DNA of 64,000 nt from Lingula anatina (lineage: Eukaryota > Brachiopoda > Lingulata > Lingulida > Lingulidae). Within the stretch, counting starts at the first letter, position 1. Each line of letters starts with the position of its first letter. The stretch lies in NCBI RefSeq assembly GCF_001039355.2, contig NW_019773514.1, positions 947,237 to 1,011,236 of the forward strand, in the 5' to 3' direction. The position numbers were made by a program, and so were the translations under genes. The notes below the pieces were generated by a model, which saw only the letters and a list, made by a program, of their open reading frames with translations, was not told where the DNA came from and ran no database searches. This document shows, piece by piece, positions 43,890 to 58,997 of this stretch.

Positions 43890-46800
43890 ACTGTGGAGAG
43901 CCTGATGATCGGCTTATTTAGAATCATATTAAACTGAAAAAAAAAATAGAAAGCATTAATCATATCGTGTATCATACAACCAGCACAGCGATTCACTATG
44001 TCAATCCTTATGCAATTCTGCTTAGAACAGCAGCTTGAGCAGTTAAATTATAGTTTTTTATAACATCAAAAAGGACTTATAGGCTTGTGTGTGAATCTTT
44101 TAGAGAAAATACAGACAGAAGATGAAGTGGTTCTGAATCTGGGGACAGATTTAGATTTGCTTTCTGTTTTATTTGTGAATTATGAGTTGTAAGAAGGAAG
44201 TGAAAAAAAATTATGGAAAGCTGCACACTTTTGATTATGCAATCTTACCAAGCATTCATTTCCATCTTTTAGCACAAGAGAAAATGCAATCAGCTCTCTT
44301 TTCCAGCTTTTACTATGTTACATGTCTGAAATGAAAGCATGATATTTTTTCCCCAAAAAAAAATATTTTTAAGGGAATTCAGTTCAGTTTGGCTGTATTT
44401 TTAAGCAACTGAGCACGCAATAAACATATCACCAGTCTTTGTGGGAATCCAATAATCTAACATTTATGGTTGGTCAGTTTGCTTTAATATGAATCCTGGG
44501 GTTCTCTAGCAAGGACTCTAGGCTGATAAAATACACTTCAACCCATTGTTAAAAGACTCATTTCAAACTGGTCTCAGATAAGAGGCATGCACAAATGACA
44601 TTAATATGATCAGTGACTGGAGCAGCTTTATTGCAATGGCTAATAATATGGAATTCAGTTTGAATGATGGGATTATGGTACATTGCGGTATCATCTGTAC
44701 ATATTAAGTAATAACAGATTAATTGATGTTAGCTGTTAATTAATTCAGTCATTGGGGGGGTAACAGAATTGAACTTAGTAAAAAAAATACTGTAGTAAAA
44801 AAAAAAAAATAGGGATTTTGCCATGATAGCATCTTATATTAACTTTGAAGAAAGTGAAACAAATGAAAATAGAGGTTTGAGTTACAAGTTTAAATTGTAC
44901 TTCATTTAAAAGAATATATTAGGGCATTGGTATCACAGTATTAGCTCGGCTTTTTACACAGGAAGTTTCATTGAGTCTGTGAGCTTACACAAAAAATGAT
45001 CCATCTTAGTTTGACACTTTCATTAACATTTTAATGGAGGCTTGTTGCTACTTTGGTGTGTTTACATACGCCATGGTGATGTTGCAGATAAGATAAGACC
45101 ACTTTCACACACAAAAAAAAATGTGAGAAAGAATTGCTTTTCATTTAGTTCGGGTTGTATGTGAAAGAAGATAAGAATATTCAATCTAATTCTAAAGAAC
45201 CAAGGCTTGATATTACACCTAGTCAAGTGGAAGCAAACTGTTATGCGTCCTAACACTTTGATAAATACAAAATACACAGGCATATGGTATTTTTTTTTAT
45301 CTCCCATTTTTTGCAAGCTGTCGGATGTTTGAATAGTATACTATATTATACTTTCCCAAGGGAATTTGAAGCATGGCGCTGACATTTAGATAAGCATACA
45401 AACTATACTGGAAGAGAAACATGCATCATTATGCTTAAGTAAAAATTGATTAAGGGCAGAGAATGTGTATGGAATGAAATATCATTGGACTGGAGACAAA
45501 TTGGAAGTTTTGCTGCCTAATTTCTCTTCAGACAAGCTGACAACATACCACAGTGCCATAGAAATTACTGAGTAGCAGCTTAAGGTAGATGACTATCTCT
45601 CGATACATGACAGGTGGTTCGTTGTTGCTCGACCTTGGCCTTGTGTCAAGAAGAACAGGTAGTGGAAGCAAAGTTGATTCATCACTTTGTCATTTGTCTT
45701 TTGTGCGGCACTATTTTTTTAACGTTCATGGACGGGTTACAAGCAGAATTAAATGAGTCTGATTAGGCTGAATCTGATGTACCAAACTTGTGATCTGGGC
45801 CTGGGGAACCTTAACAGGATAAGATAAAGGTAATCATGATGTCTGTAGACATGGACCTGTTTATTTTGAGAATTAGTCTGAGGTACATAAACTTTTCTGC
45901 AGTCGCTATAAATGTAGGTCATGACTAGTTGAAATATAACTTTATGCAGTTACGTTTTATCGTCTAGGGCATAAGAATTAGGGGGAGTTGTCTTGACTCC
46001 AGCTTTACTTTACTGAGTTTGTGGATTTTGAACTCTTCATATTTTAATGCTCTATGGGTAACAGTAAGTGTTGACATTTACTGGCTTCAAGATGGATTTA
46101 CTGACAGATGATTATTCCCTTGTGGATGTAGAAAAAGAGGAACAGGTAAATTTTTAGTTATTTTGATGACGTAGTCAAAATGGATTTTAAATCTCTGTTT
46201 TTCCCCGACAGTTACATGTTGTCTTCAGTTTAATACAAAAGGATGTTGGATTAGGTCTTTATATACCATGGACATTGGTAATAATAATAATAATAATAAT
46301 TGGAATATCAACATGAAATACTGACAGTATGAGCTGTTGGACCAAGTTTATTTGCATCTGTTGTATGGGGTGTCCAAAATGCCCTGTATCAGCACTATGT
46401 GGCAGATTACTCAATTGTATCCCCTATTGCAGGCACAATGTCCTTACAGCAATATGAAACTATTCATATTCTGTCTCCTAGCGTGACACAGATTGTGCCC
46501 TACTAAATACCATTGCCTAAAGTAAAAGTGTCCTGTCTGAGAAGGAAAATGAAGTAACTTTTCCTTAAGGACCTGCATGATGCTTTGTGTACTGTGAAAT
46601 TGGTTGCAGTATGTCACAAAGTATCAAAAGCATTGTTTGATGGAAGAAGAATTAGACCTAATATAATAGAAAAATTAGATAACTACTAAGCTCAGTAAGC
46701 TATTTATTCACCTGCCATGTAAATCATAAATGTATTGATGGTCATCCAGTGTGACCAGGGTCCTGTAATGGTCAGCATAATACCTAATAGCAAATACTCA

Positions 46801-49498
46801 GTGAGTATATTTACCTATGTCCTATACAATAAGATAAGAAGCAAGTCTTATCTGTTCCTTCTTGTCTGAGAGATCAATAGCAATGTTAAACCCCATATTT
46901 GCTTATGGTTTTTGATTAATCCAGGATTTTGGGATGAATTAATATTTGGATTAGCATAATTAAACTATGGTACTCAAAATAGTTGTTAGGAAAGGAAAAT
47001 GTTACATTGCCATTTCTTTCTGTTATGTTCGTTTGAGCAAATATCAAAGTGAAAATGACACTGTGATGAGAACCGTGATATTCTCTTTACACTCACAAAA
47101 GTGAATGTTTGCTGCCTTACTAATCACTTCATTTTGTAAGAGGATATCTTATTACTTGAAATCACTTATGAGTTTGATGAAAATTAGTATACTGTAACAA
47201 ATTTTTTTGTGTAAAATATGTCATTTTTATGTACAGACACAGATGTGTCTGTACATATTGCCATCACCTGCGTCTGTCGTCGCCGTCGCCGTGCACTTTC
47301 AGCGTTAACACCATAAGTGGAAGACAGTTTTACTTTTTGGCTTTATATTTACAGAGCTGACTAATATTCATAAAATGCAGGTCAAGTTCGAAAATCAGCA
47401 TGATCGGGCCATTATTGTAGAATTTATCCTGTTTTTTCACTTTTTAGCATATATGCAACACTGTTAACACATTTCAAGGAAAACCGATAGGCCTGTTGTC
47501 ATGAAACTCACAGGAGTTATCAATCTTACTAAAATGCAGATCAAGTTCGAAAATCGGCATGATCGGGCCACTATTTTAGTAGTTATGCTGTTTTTTCACT
47601 TTTCAGCATATGTGCAACACTGTTAACACATTTCAAGGAAAACCGATAGACCTGTTGTCATGAAACTCACAGNNNNNNNNNNNNNNNNNNNNNNNNNNNN
47701 NNNNNNNNNNNNNNNNNNNNNNNNNNNNNNNNNNNNNNNNNNNNNNNNNNNNNNNNNNNNNNNNNNNNNNNNNNNNNNNNNNNNNNNNNNNNNNNNNNNN
47801 NNNNNNNNNNNNNNNNNNNNNNNNNNNNNNNNNNNNNNNNNNNNNNNNNNNNNNNNNNNNNNNNNNNNNNNNNNNNNNNNNNNNNNNNNNNNNNNNNNNN
47901 NNNNNNNNNNNNNNNNNNNNNNNNNNNNNNNNNNNNNNNNNNNNNNNNNNNNNNNNNNNNNNNNNNNNNNNNNNNNNNNNNNNNNNNNNNNNNNNNNNNN
48001 NNNNNNNNNNNNNNNNNNNNNNNNNNNNNNNNNNNNNNNNNNNNNNNNNNNNNNNNNNNNNNNNNNNNNNNNNNNNNNNNNNNNNNNNNNNNNNNNNNNN
48101 NNNNNNNNNNNNNNNNNNNNNNNNNNNNNNNNNNNNNNNNNNNNNNNNNNNNNNNNNNNNNNNNNNNNNNNNNNNNNNNNNNNNNNNNNNNNNNNNNNNN
48201 NNNNNNNNNNNNNNNNNNNNNNNNNNNNNNNNNNNNNNNNNNNNNNNNNNNNNNNNNNNNNNNNNNNNNNNNNNNNNNNNNNNNNNNNNNNNNNNNNNNN
48301 NNNNNNNNNNNNNNNNNNNNNNNNNNNNNNNNNNNNNNNNNNNNNNNNNNNNNNNNNNNNNNNNNNNNNNNNNNNNNNNNNNNNNNNNNNNNNNNNNNNN
48401 NNNNNNNNNNNNNNNNNNNNNNNNNNNNNNNNNNNNNNNNNNNNNNNNNNNNNNNNNNNNNNNNNNNNNNNNNNNNNNNNNNNNNNNNNNNNNNNNNNNN
48501 NNNNNNNNNNNNNNNNNNNNNNNNNNNNNNNNNNNNNNNNNNNNNNNNNNNNNNNNNNNNNNNNNNNNNNNNNNNNNNNNNNNNNNNNNNNNNNNNNNNN
48601 NNNNNNNNNTAAAATGCAGCCTGAGTTGGAAAAGCAGTCTAATTGACTTCTTTTTCTGGAAGTTTTACATTTTCAAAGTGTGAACTTGAACTCCCATGGG
48701 CCTGAAGCCTTATACTTGTTTCACATTTTACTTACATTGGTATTACCTGTTGAGCATAATTAAAATTTGATGTTGAATTTGCAGTTTAACATAATGTACT
48801 TTTGCATCAGAATTGACAGTAGCCTATTTTGTTATTTCCTGCTTTTTGTCTGTACATTTGACAGCTTTGCTGCCTTGTTTATTTATTTATTTATTTATTT
48901 ATTTTATTATCTGTTATTTTACTTCAGAAAAGGCAAGCAGTATCGGGACAGGCGAGAGAACAAACTGAGACAATCCAAACTCAGCTGGTACATAATTAGA
49001 ATCTTGTTGTGTCTGTGTTGTGGTGGCTTTATTTGTTATTGGATCTTTTCAAAGAGATCTTTCTGAAAGATTTCTGTCATAGGTTTACATGCCAAAATCT
49101 TAATACTGTGCTTTAGAGAGTTTTAGTTGTGTATTTATGAGTTCTTAATGCAATGAGGACACTTTATTGTAATGGTTGCTATATTTAGTAAGATAATTTT
49201 TTTTTTAGTTTTATTCATTCGAAAACTTTGTGTATAGTTATCAAGTCATGCCAGTACTGTATGATATGTGAAGTAGCAATTGCATTACAATAATGTGTCC
49301 TCTAGCACATTACTAATATCTATGCATTCTTGTTTGCAGAGGTGCTGCTCAGCTGTGTGTAGCAAGCATGTCATTCACTATTCATATCACTGAATGACAG
49401 CCCAGTGGGCTTATGTAGCTTTACTCTACTTCTTGTGGCCTATGATGCTTTCTGTGTTATGTAGGAATGAATATGTTTTATAAATACATAGCATTCAT

Positions 49499-49567
<69 letters not shown>

Positions 49568-52500
49568 TAACATGGGGAACTATCACATTTTAATTTTGAC
49601 TAAAACAGTTGCAGTTTTAAGTATAGCTACCAGACCAACAAAATGTGTAATGATTTGTTGCATTTTAAGAGCAGCCTAAGCAAATTGATTTGCCAGTTTT
49701 TCATTTTGTTTGTTTTGCAACTGTATCTTAAACTATATGGTTTTAGTTCAAAGTGATATGAAAGCATTTATAGTGTATAAAATATAAATAGTGTACAGTG
49801 CATGTGGGTTAGGTATCCTGGTGGTTGTCTATTGCCTTTGAGTAGTGACCATAGTGTGGAGTGGATATTTTTAATGGGAAGATCAGTAGAATAGAGATAA
49901 TAGGGCACCTAGGAGACAGAAGCAATTACTCATTAAATTCACGCAAAGTATCATTTCATATTTTGTGAAACTGTTTTGAAAGGGATATCTGAAAATCTTA
50001 TCTAAAATGCTCTTTCATTCCATGTCAGAAACATATTTTTGTTAGTAAATGAAAAGAATATCGAAAAAATAAAATTTTGGATTCTGTAAGATTTGAAGTG
50101 AGTGATTGCCGTAGTCTTCCTGCTTTTGCCATTTATAAAAACAAAACAAAACAAAAAAAGGATTTGAGTAGTATTTGCACTGACCTGGACAGGGCATTTG
50201 TTGGTGTAGACATGCTTATTAACATGTAATGAGTAGAGTTGCTAGGTGTTTAATATCAATATGTGAAGTTTTTGCTGCTGTGGCCTTTAGCCTTGTGGTG
50301 TAAATTGTGGCTGTCATATGTTGTTATGATTAACATCTGTTTCTATATATGTTCAGTTTCTTTAAATGTCGCAAGATATTTTAATTGATAATTTTATAAA
50401 AAAAATTTTAATGTTGCTATTTGTATGATTTTGACCCATTTATTTAGCAGGTCAGTCAGCATGCAGTCAATGTACCCTTTTCTTTTATTAATAGATTCCA
50501 TATTTGGTTTCATTTCAGTTCCTCTGTTTGGAAGCAAATCACAGGGTATAAAATCCCTTCATTTTATGCATGCAACAAAGCAACCCTTTGTTTTGCTATG
50601 TGCACCACACTCCTCTAGGGACTATTTTGCTGTTGTAATTAAATGTTTGTAATATATTTGCTTTTGCACCTATACAAATGCATGTTACTCGTAGGTATTA
50701 CTATACACGTGTGGGTATCATTGCATACAAACATTTGTGTATACGGACCATTTTTCAGTATTTGTCCCCTTTCTAACATTTTTTCTCCTCAATAAAATTG
50801 TTCATAATCTTTTTAACTCTCCTAATCTCAACAAAAATGTCAACTGTCTTAAAGAAAGAAGAAGGAATAAAAGTGGCAAAAAAATTTTTAAAAATATCTT
50901 ACAGAGGGGAATTGTATGTTAGGCATATGCATAAAAACATCAGAAAAACACATTTTGCATGTGACAGGAACTAAACTTCAGTATTGCAGATATGGTATTA
51001 CATATTTGAATATGGACATCATTAGGTGATCTGTATGAAACATTTCCAAATATGCATGCATGAGGACATATTTAAACAACAAGTATTACACCTATAGTAC
51101 AGCAAACTTTATAGATAGTCTACCTTAGTTTTTGTATACCTTAGTATAAAAACATAAAATTCAGTGAATTTTTATGTTAAGGTGAAAATGTTTGTTTATC
51201 TATTTAATATACACAATTTGTATCAATATTAGTAGACATAACACTGCAAAGTTGTAGTCTTTGTTACTAACATTTTTTTTAATGTTAGAGCATTTTATTA
51301 TTCAAACCTGATTTTACAAAGCAGACATGTTAATCAACAACAAGACACAAGTTGCACTAAATGATTTCATTATCCCTTTGAGCATGTATAATAATGCAAG
51401 CTGCATACAAATAAGAAGACTTTTGGTGGCTAATGGTATGAAACACCACTAAATATGCCAGGGAGTGTTTAATCAAACCGTGACTTTGTGACATTAAGTG
51501 CATTCACATTTGCAAAATGAAAGCTGGGTGTTGTGCTGCGTGACATCATTTGTAATCATTACTTACCTGCCCAGCAGTAGCCCACCTTTGTGCAGCTGAA
51601 GTCCATGTTCTTAGAAGACTTACTGTTGGACTGGCAATAAGCTGATTATTACAGTCTAACTGTTAAGCGAGTAGAACTTTTTAGGACCAAAGGAGCTGAC
51701 AGAATTTTAGACTGAGTGTATGCTCTTGTTGAGTATTTTTTGCAGCCTGGTTTTTGCCTGCAGCAGGTTAGATTTGATTGCTGTATTTTGTGCAGGTGTG
51801 CCTCCTGTGATATTACTAACATTAATGTTTACTTTTTATTTTGCAGTGGTTGATGAGATGCATGACCATTGATAAATGTATTATAACCATATCTTGGTTT
51901 GCATATGTTGAGTGGATTATTAAACTGCGATACTGTACTACATTTCTTGATTTTAGAATAGATGCCTTATTGAAGAATTTGAAAGAGTAATCTGTTTGTA
52001 TTGGTAGCTTATGGTTTGAAAAGAACACTATGGTTTTCACAGAGTGAACAGTATATTAAATGATATAATAAAAATACTTGGAAGCACTTCCAATATACCT
52101 CCATTGTTGATGTCTACTCTCTTGCCAGGTGATGACCCAGTGTTGCAGATTAATCTATAATTGCTATCATACTTTCATGACTTCGTATGACAGCTTTGTT
52201 TATTGTTATACATTGGACATTGATATCTATATTTCTTTGTCTGTTTCAGTCCCAGGAGGCTGTCATCAAATGCACACGCCAGGTAAGCTATTCTATGGGA
52301 GTATGTGTTTGTGAACACTATGGGAGTATGTGTTTATGAACACTGTGGGAGTATGTATCTGTGAACACCAAAGATTAATCCTGATTTGGTCAATTTATTA
52401 CCTCATCAGTCATAGTTGAATATAGGCTTGCATCAACACGTCGTAAGGCCAACTGCAGTTGGTTTCTTAATCCCAATCAAATTTAAGACATAAGTCTCCA

Positions 52501-55500
52501 AGATGTTATGCTTACTAAACTGCATTGATTTCCATATCAACTGATAAGTAAGAAACTGCATGAAATGGCACCTGCTGTTTGTATGTTACCATTTACTATG
52601 TACTGGTCTGTTGAGTTAGTGAGCTAGTAGGATTTTTACTTTGCATAATGACGAGATTTACTCCCATTGATTAAATGATTGTCTCATACATTATAAAGTA
52701 CTCCAAATTGTTAATATTTTAGGTAAGTTAAAAAGAAAAAAAAAATTGGTGAAAAAAATTTGTTCAGATGTACAAACACAGCAGAAAACATGATATTTTA
52801 ATGACCTGTGAAAAATCAATAAATATGGAACAGTTTGTGATGTATAGATGCATTAGATATTGCCTCCATCACTGATCCACTGTATCATTAGTGATTGAGT
52901 AGACATGCTACTCGAGGCATCAGCAACATGACTGGCCTTGGGTTTTTATGGCATGGTGATACACATTATATGCTACATGTTACTGAACAAAGATTGATCA
53001 AGCAGTGGAACAGGTGATACAACAGGACTGTGAATGTCAAGGGGAAGATGGCAGTGGTAGCTGAAATGGAATGATTTCTTGTGTATTCATTTGAGATATT
53101 GTAACCACTTGTGTATGTTTTAATGTTAAAACGTCGCCATTCTCATGCAGTTGATTTGCTCGTGTTTTAAATTAAGTTTTAAATGTCAAGTTTGTTTATT
53201 TTACAGTAACCTGTACAACAGCAGCACTCACTCAGATGAAATATTTGATGATATTGATGGCAACTTTGATGAACTAAATGAAAAGGTTGGTAGAATATTG
53301 CCTAAGTATGTTTTCTTTTCAGATTTCAGATGACTTGCTTTATGATCTTTAACTCTTGGGTTTGACTTACTAAGTGCATTTTATTATTTCTAACATTATA
53401 TCATTTAAAGTTTGTGTGACTAAGTTTTAACTCAATGTTGATGTAGGTTTTTTTCTATATTTCTTTATCCAATTAATGTATTGAAAATATCTTGCAGATC
53501 CGCAAACTTGAGTCTCAGATAGGATTATTATCAGAAGGGCAGTTGAAAACTGACGACAAACACAACAAGTTAAAGGATGAAAATACAACTTTAAGAGATA
53601 GGTAAGATATGCAAATTGACCAAAAAGTTGCTATTGATCATATTATCAAATTATTTGTTATTAAATATGAAAATGACTGGACAATGGAACAACACAGATC
53701 TTGTTGTTTAAGGTTTTTGAGCTAGCTTTTACTAGGCTCATACCATTATTTATTATGTCAGTTTTAATTGACATTGCTGATGTCTTGATTCTATTAAATA
53801 TTCTGAGTATGTATTAATAATTTAAGGGGATTGTACAAAAATTGGCCATGACATGATGAGCAAAAAACCAAAGCTATATTTGCAGTAGCAGTAACTATGA
53901 TTTTTTATTTTTATGAAAATTCTTTACATAGGATTGAAGTCAAGTAAGTTATCCCCTAATTTAGACAAAAGAAAGAGTAATCATATGTGTATTCATGTAT
54001 GCTTTGTCATGTAGCCATCCATCCCTTCTCCTACTGTAATGTTATGTATCCTGCCAACAGCTATTCTGAATGTATTGAATGTTAAATGATTTTAGTCTCA
54101 ATATTCTTTTGTTAAATGGTATGGAAAATTGTATTTGTTTTTGATATTTATGACTCTCCTGAAAGGTATTAATCCCATTCTATTTTCTTTTGAAAAACAT
54201 TGCTCATTTGCGTATGGCATGACAAGTAAATGGCTTTCTCATTGAATTAATATTTATTTTAAGCATGACATGACGATTGAAAGAACCTGTCAGATTAGCA
54301 AGTCTTAAACATATTTCAAGACACAAAACATAATTCATATTATTTCGTCACAAGTGGATAACTTGTAGCCAAGTTAGTTTGAAATGTTCTCAAGGTCTGA
54401 CATTGTTATCTAAATAATTTTTTTTTTTTTTTTTTGTTCAGAGGTTTGGCCTTATTATTTAGTTAAGGGTTTCTTTGCTAATTGGAAGCTTGTAAACAAT
54501 GTATGTGACTTATTTTTCAAAAAATTTATTTTGAAAAGTGGATGTTATGATAAAATAACATACATTTTTCTTCTTTTAGCTGTATTTTATTACAGTGGAA
54601 AAGAAATCTAATAAAGAACTGTAAACTCTTCAAGACCTCAAAGAGTCGAGACTGAAATTAAGAGTAAAACATTCCATGACACATTGTTGGTGACCTCACA
54701 CTGGAATTTCAGGTTGCTCTTGTTTTCAGACCTATGATAAATAAAACATATGCAGTAAGAGGAAATCACTTGATACCTGTGTTTGTGGAGAGTATTATCT
54801 TAATTAAATTTTTTTTTTTTTTTTCCTGCAGAGTTCATCAACTAGAAGAACAACTCCGAGATGTTGAAGTAAAGTCTGCCACCCAGCTAACTCAAGAACA
54901 GCGAAGATACAAAGAACAAATGGTAAAAGTAACTGTTTTGACTGTTGAGCACACTAACTGTTGGCCTGTGAAATAGTTTGTCAGTCTTGTTTTAAGCAGT
55001 GGCCTACTTTAAGTATATCTAAGCTTTAAACAACAAAGTAGAAGAATTGTATTTTTTTAAGTCACACCATATACACCCAAGGAATATTTCAAGTTATCCA
55101 GTTTAACTGATCTTATGTCAACAAGAGTTCAGTAATGCATTCAAGATGCTGATCTTTTTCTTTGAATTTGCCTGTTTGTTTTAAAGCGAGGTTTCAGATT
55201 GCATTTTAAGTTGCATTGGTCGAAGATTTGAATATTGTTTGTTAATTCAATATTGTAGGCCAGGGCTGAGCGGGAGCGGTCCATAGAGATTGAATCTCTG
55301 AATCTTAGGTAAGGATATGATTTCAAGATTGTTTGATTTTAAAAAAAATTAAAGTTTTAATCCTGGCATGTGTAATGATGGGAAAACATGTTTTGTGGGA
55401 AATCCTGTGCTGACAATGCTTTTATTTTGCAAAGCAGCCCCCTTGATGGTCCTGCCATTAATCTTCATCATAATCATCTTTTTACTTTGGAATTTTTTAA

Positions 55501-58500
55501 GAAAATTACAAAACGATTGTTTTACTTGTTTCAGGTTACAACATGTAGAAAAAGAATATCAAGAGGCCAAGGAAGAGGCTCCTAGGTTACGAGTAGAATT
55601 AGAGAGATTAAGAAGGGTAAGTATAATAACATGCACATTTCTGTAACAGACATTCATGTCACGCAGGGACTCATTGTGTGTAATTACTTGGCAACTTTTT
55701 AGAGATGAGATGAATTCGAAGACTCCATGGAACAGTGAACATTGGGACTTGTCAGGTATTAGGATTTAGGTTTTATGATTCAGAGTTCATTCTCTTGGTT
55801 CTTTTTACTTGTCAAACAGAAGAAACACTTTTGGATTAGACCCGAGTCTGCAACTATTGCATTCATGTCAGTTGTTAACATAAAATGTATGTTTTGACAG
55901 ATTTCTTGTAAAAGAAAATGCATTCTTGTTACTTTTTAAGATTGAAATATTTATATTATCTTATAGGTATCATTCATTATCAAGAAGGGATTGTTGTTCA
56001 TATTAAAAGTTCTTGTTACAAAGATTTTAACTTGTTCATCCTGAATTTTATTTTTTTTAGTTTATACTGTCATGCCTTAGACTGTTAAGAAAACTATGAT
56101 TTTTTTCCAGGATAAAGAAGACTTAGAAGATAAACTTCTTGAAAGTCAGGGTGCTTACACAAGCTTACTAGAGGATTACAAAAGACTACAGGAAAAATAT
56201 CAACTCAGACAAGAGGAATTTGAGCATGAAAGAAGTGTTAGTGCCCAGGTTAGTGGTGAAGTTTTTTTTATTCTTTAACTGTTTTCATTTTTGAACTTAG
56301 TTCGGATTAAGAATTAAATAAATGCAAGTTGTGCAAAAACAGTTAAATGAAATATGAATAATTCTTTACACTAGCTTGAACAGTCTTTTCGTGTGACTTA
56401 TCTCTGAACTTAGATTTTTTTAAAAATTATACTAGCTTGTGCAATTAAAAGGGGCATGTATACTTTCTTTATTAAATGTTGTCACTGCAAGAGAACATTA
56501 TATTAAGTTCAGCCATAGTTTAGATAATAGAAGCCTCCCTTTGATGTTTTGCACAAATTTTTCATTATGTTTGTAGATGATAGAAGAACTTAGTAAAGAA
56601 GTAGATGATCTCAGACGGTATAAACAAGACGCAGAGAAGTGGAAGTTGCACAGATCTTCCAGTCTTTCAGAGACAGAAGGAGGAATAACCAAAGAATTGG
56701 AAAATGAAATACATAGACTCCAAGAAGTAAGTCATTCTTTTTTAATCACAGGCATTATTTATTTATAGAAATTAAATAAAACACTGTCATTATAGTAAGC
56801 CTCAGCTGTAGTTATTAAATTTTCAGTGAATCACTTTTTGAACCTGTATACAAGATTGTTTTTCAGCTGTTCATCTTCATTCAGTAGTTTGAGTCTACTA
56901 ACAAAGCATAAAAGCTCAATCTTCAGTAAAACAGAACTTTTTCTGGAGAATACAGCATTTTTTCTTTTTCATCTATTTACAGTCTACCAATAGTTACCTC
57001 TTTAATTAGAATAGAACATGTATTGAATACAAATCCAGTTTTCAGCACAGCTGTCCTTACTACCAGCACAGCAGTGGACACTCAAAAGATGTATTTAGTT
57101 CAATTTTTTTGCCACAAAAGCCCACCAAATGCCACCATATTATTTCTAATAGTATACCTTAGAGAAATACCAAAAGACGTTTTTCAAATCATCCAAAAAA
57201 TAATATTTGAAGGGATGTTGTTTGCTTTATTTCTGTGCTTTATGTAAATGAGGCAGATAAGTAGTTCAGTTTGGGACTAAATATTTGAAGGAATTGTGGT
57301 TTTAAAACTCTTTTAAGGCTGATTGAGTGATTAATTCAGTATATCCTGTGGCATGTTGACTTTATTTGAGTCATATAAGAAACTGGTTGAAGTGGTGGTT
57401 ATGCATTACTAGAAAACCATGCTTGCTCTACATGTAACTTTGAACTTATTTATCACTGTCATTTTGTGGCAGGTTTTATGTGCCCTGGTATTATATGTTA
57501 AAGTGCAGCTGTCAGGTTGGAAAAGGCACATTTAAATGCTAATGTTTAAATTGTTTATGAAGACAAAAACAAAGGTAGTTATATATGATTATACCATGGT
57601 GTAACATAATATTCATGCTGTGGTTAATTATGTCATTTTTTCGGACACCTGGATTTTAATTTTATGGATAATCTATTGCCTTTACACAAATTTCACATAG
57701 ACCATAACTTACCCATATTCTCTTTTTGAAAAAAAAATTAAAAACAGAAAAAATTAAAATAACTACAAGAATAAGGTGGTGGTGCCATTATATGTCTTTA
57801 ATATGAGAGACAAATAGAGAAAACAATTACCATTGGAAGTGGATTTCCTCCCAATTATTGCAGGAATAACTAGGATTTGTAACATGCTCTGTTATGAAAT
57901 AGATATGGGTTAGTTATATCATGCCCTCTTCTCTGACTGTTCATCAAATGTTTAACCTGTCTTTGGTTTGTATGCATGTGTTAAGTAATTGTGTGGCTAG
58001 ACATGGATAGACTGCATGAAATACTATGCTGGTTTTATTACGTGACTCATTTCACTTGGTGTACAACAATATTGTCATATGAATAATTAAAACAATAGAT
58101 AATTCATAATAAGAATTATAGAGATCAGGTAGAGAGGCACTTTAAGTTCTCAATTGTGTCCATTGGAAAGATAATTAAGTGGCTGGATGACCAGTCCTAG
58201 CCAATCAATCATAGTCCCAATGAACAAAGTGGACACAAATTCTTACGTAATTTTCACCTGCCATATGCAGGTAATTTAAAGCGTCAGGTGTAGCTGGCTT
58301 ATTTCTTTAAGATAGTGTACTAAATGAACCCAATAGCTTCTTTGTTCTGTAATTAGGAAGTCAGGCATTGGAACTGCTTTTTTACCTAGAAAAGTTAAAA
58401 AAAGTCTTTATCTTAAAAAAACACATGCCACATGTGTTCTTGGCTTCCTGTATAAATGATCCAAATGTGTACTTAACAGACTTGACTGAAAAGTTGCATG

Positions 58501-58919
58501 TTTACAAAGCTTTTGTCAGTCCAAAGTAAAAAGATGCTTGTAACTATTTAATATAACATTCAACTCCATATATTAACAAATATTCCCCAGTTGATTGCAT
58601 TGATTATGTGAAATTAAACCATGTGGAAAAACTAAATAATTAATTTGAATTTGATTATTTAATGTCTCAGTATAAGCTAATATATATGTTAATGTTTGAA
58701 GATTTCTTTTGTGATATATTTTAATGATATGTTTAATATTCCAGGAAAACAAAGCTCTCCATGAAGTAAACGATGACCTGAGTGCCCAAGTGATGCATCA
58801 TAGGATAGCTGAGGGCCAGAGTCTTCTGAATGGAACCAGAGATGGACAGTCACTGGCAGCAGAGATTGAGGAATTGTCCAAAGATGAGGTGAGGATAAGG
58901 AATGTTTTCATGGGAAAAA

Positions 58920-58997
<78 letters not shown>

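Noticed and set aside
46434-46510. Possible RAB11FIP linker exon after ccctattgcag
   Set aside because: It would need the weak phase-1 donor of exon 3 and a poor donor (ct|gtctcc) of its own; too speculative to annotate.
47660-48646. Long open frame across the second gap
   Set aside because: Translation of N bases flanked by satellite monomers.
50519-50547. 27-nt candidate exon after tttcatttcag
   Set aside because: Its length is a multiple of three, so it cannot fix the phase mismatch, and nothing supports its use.
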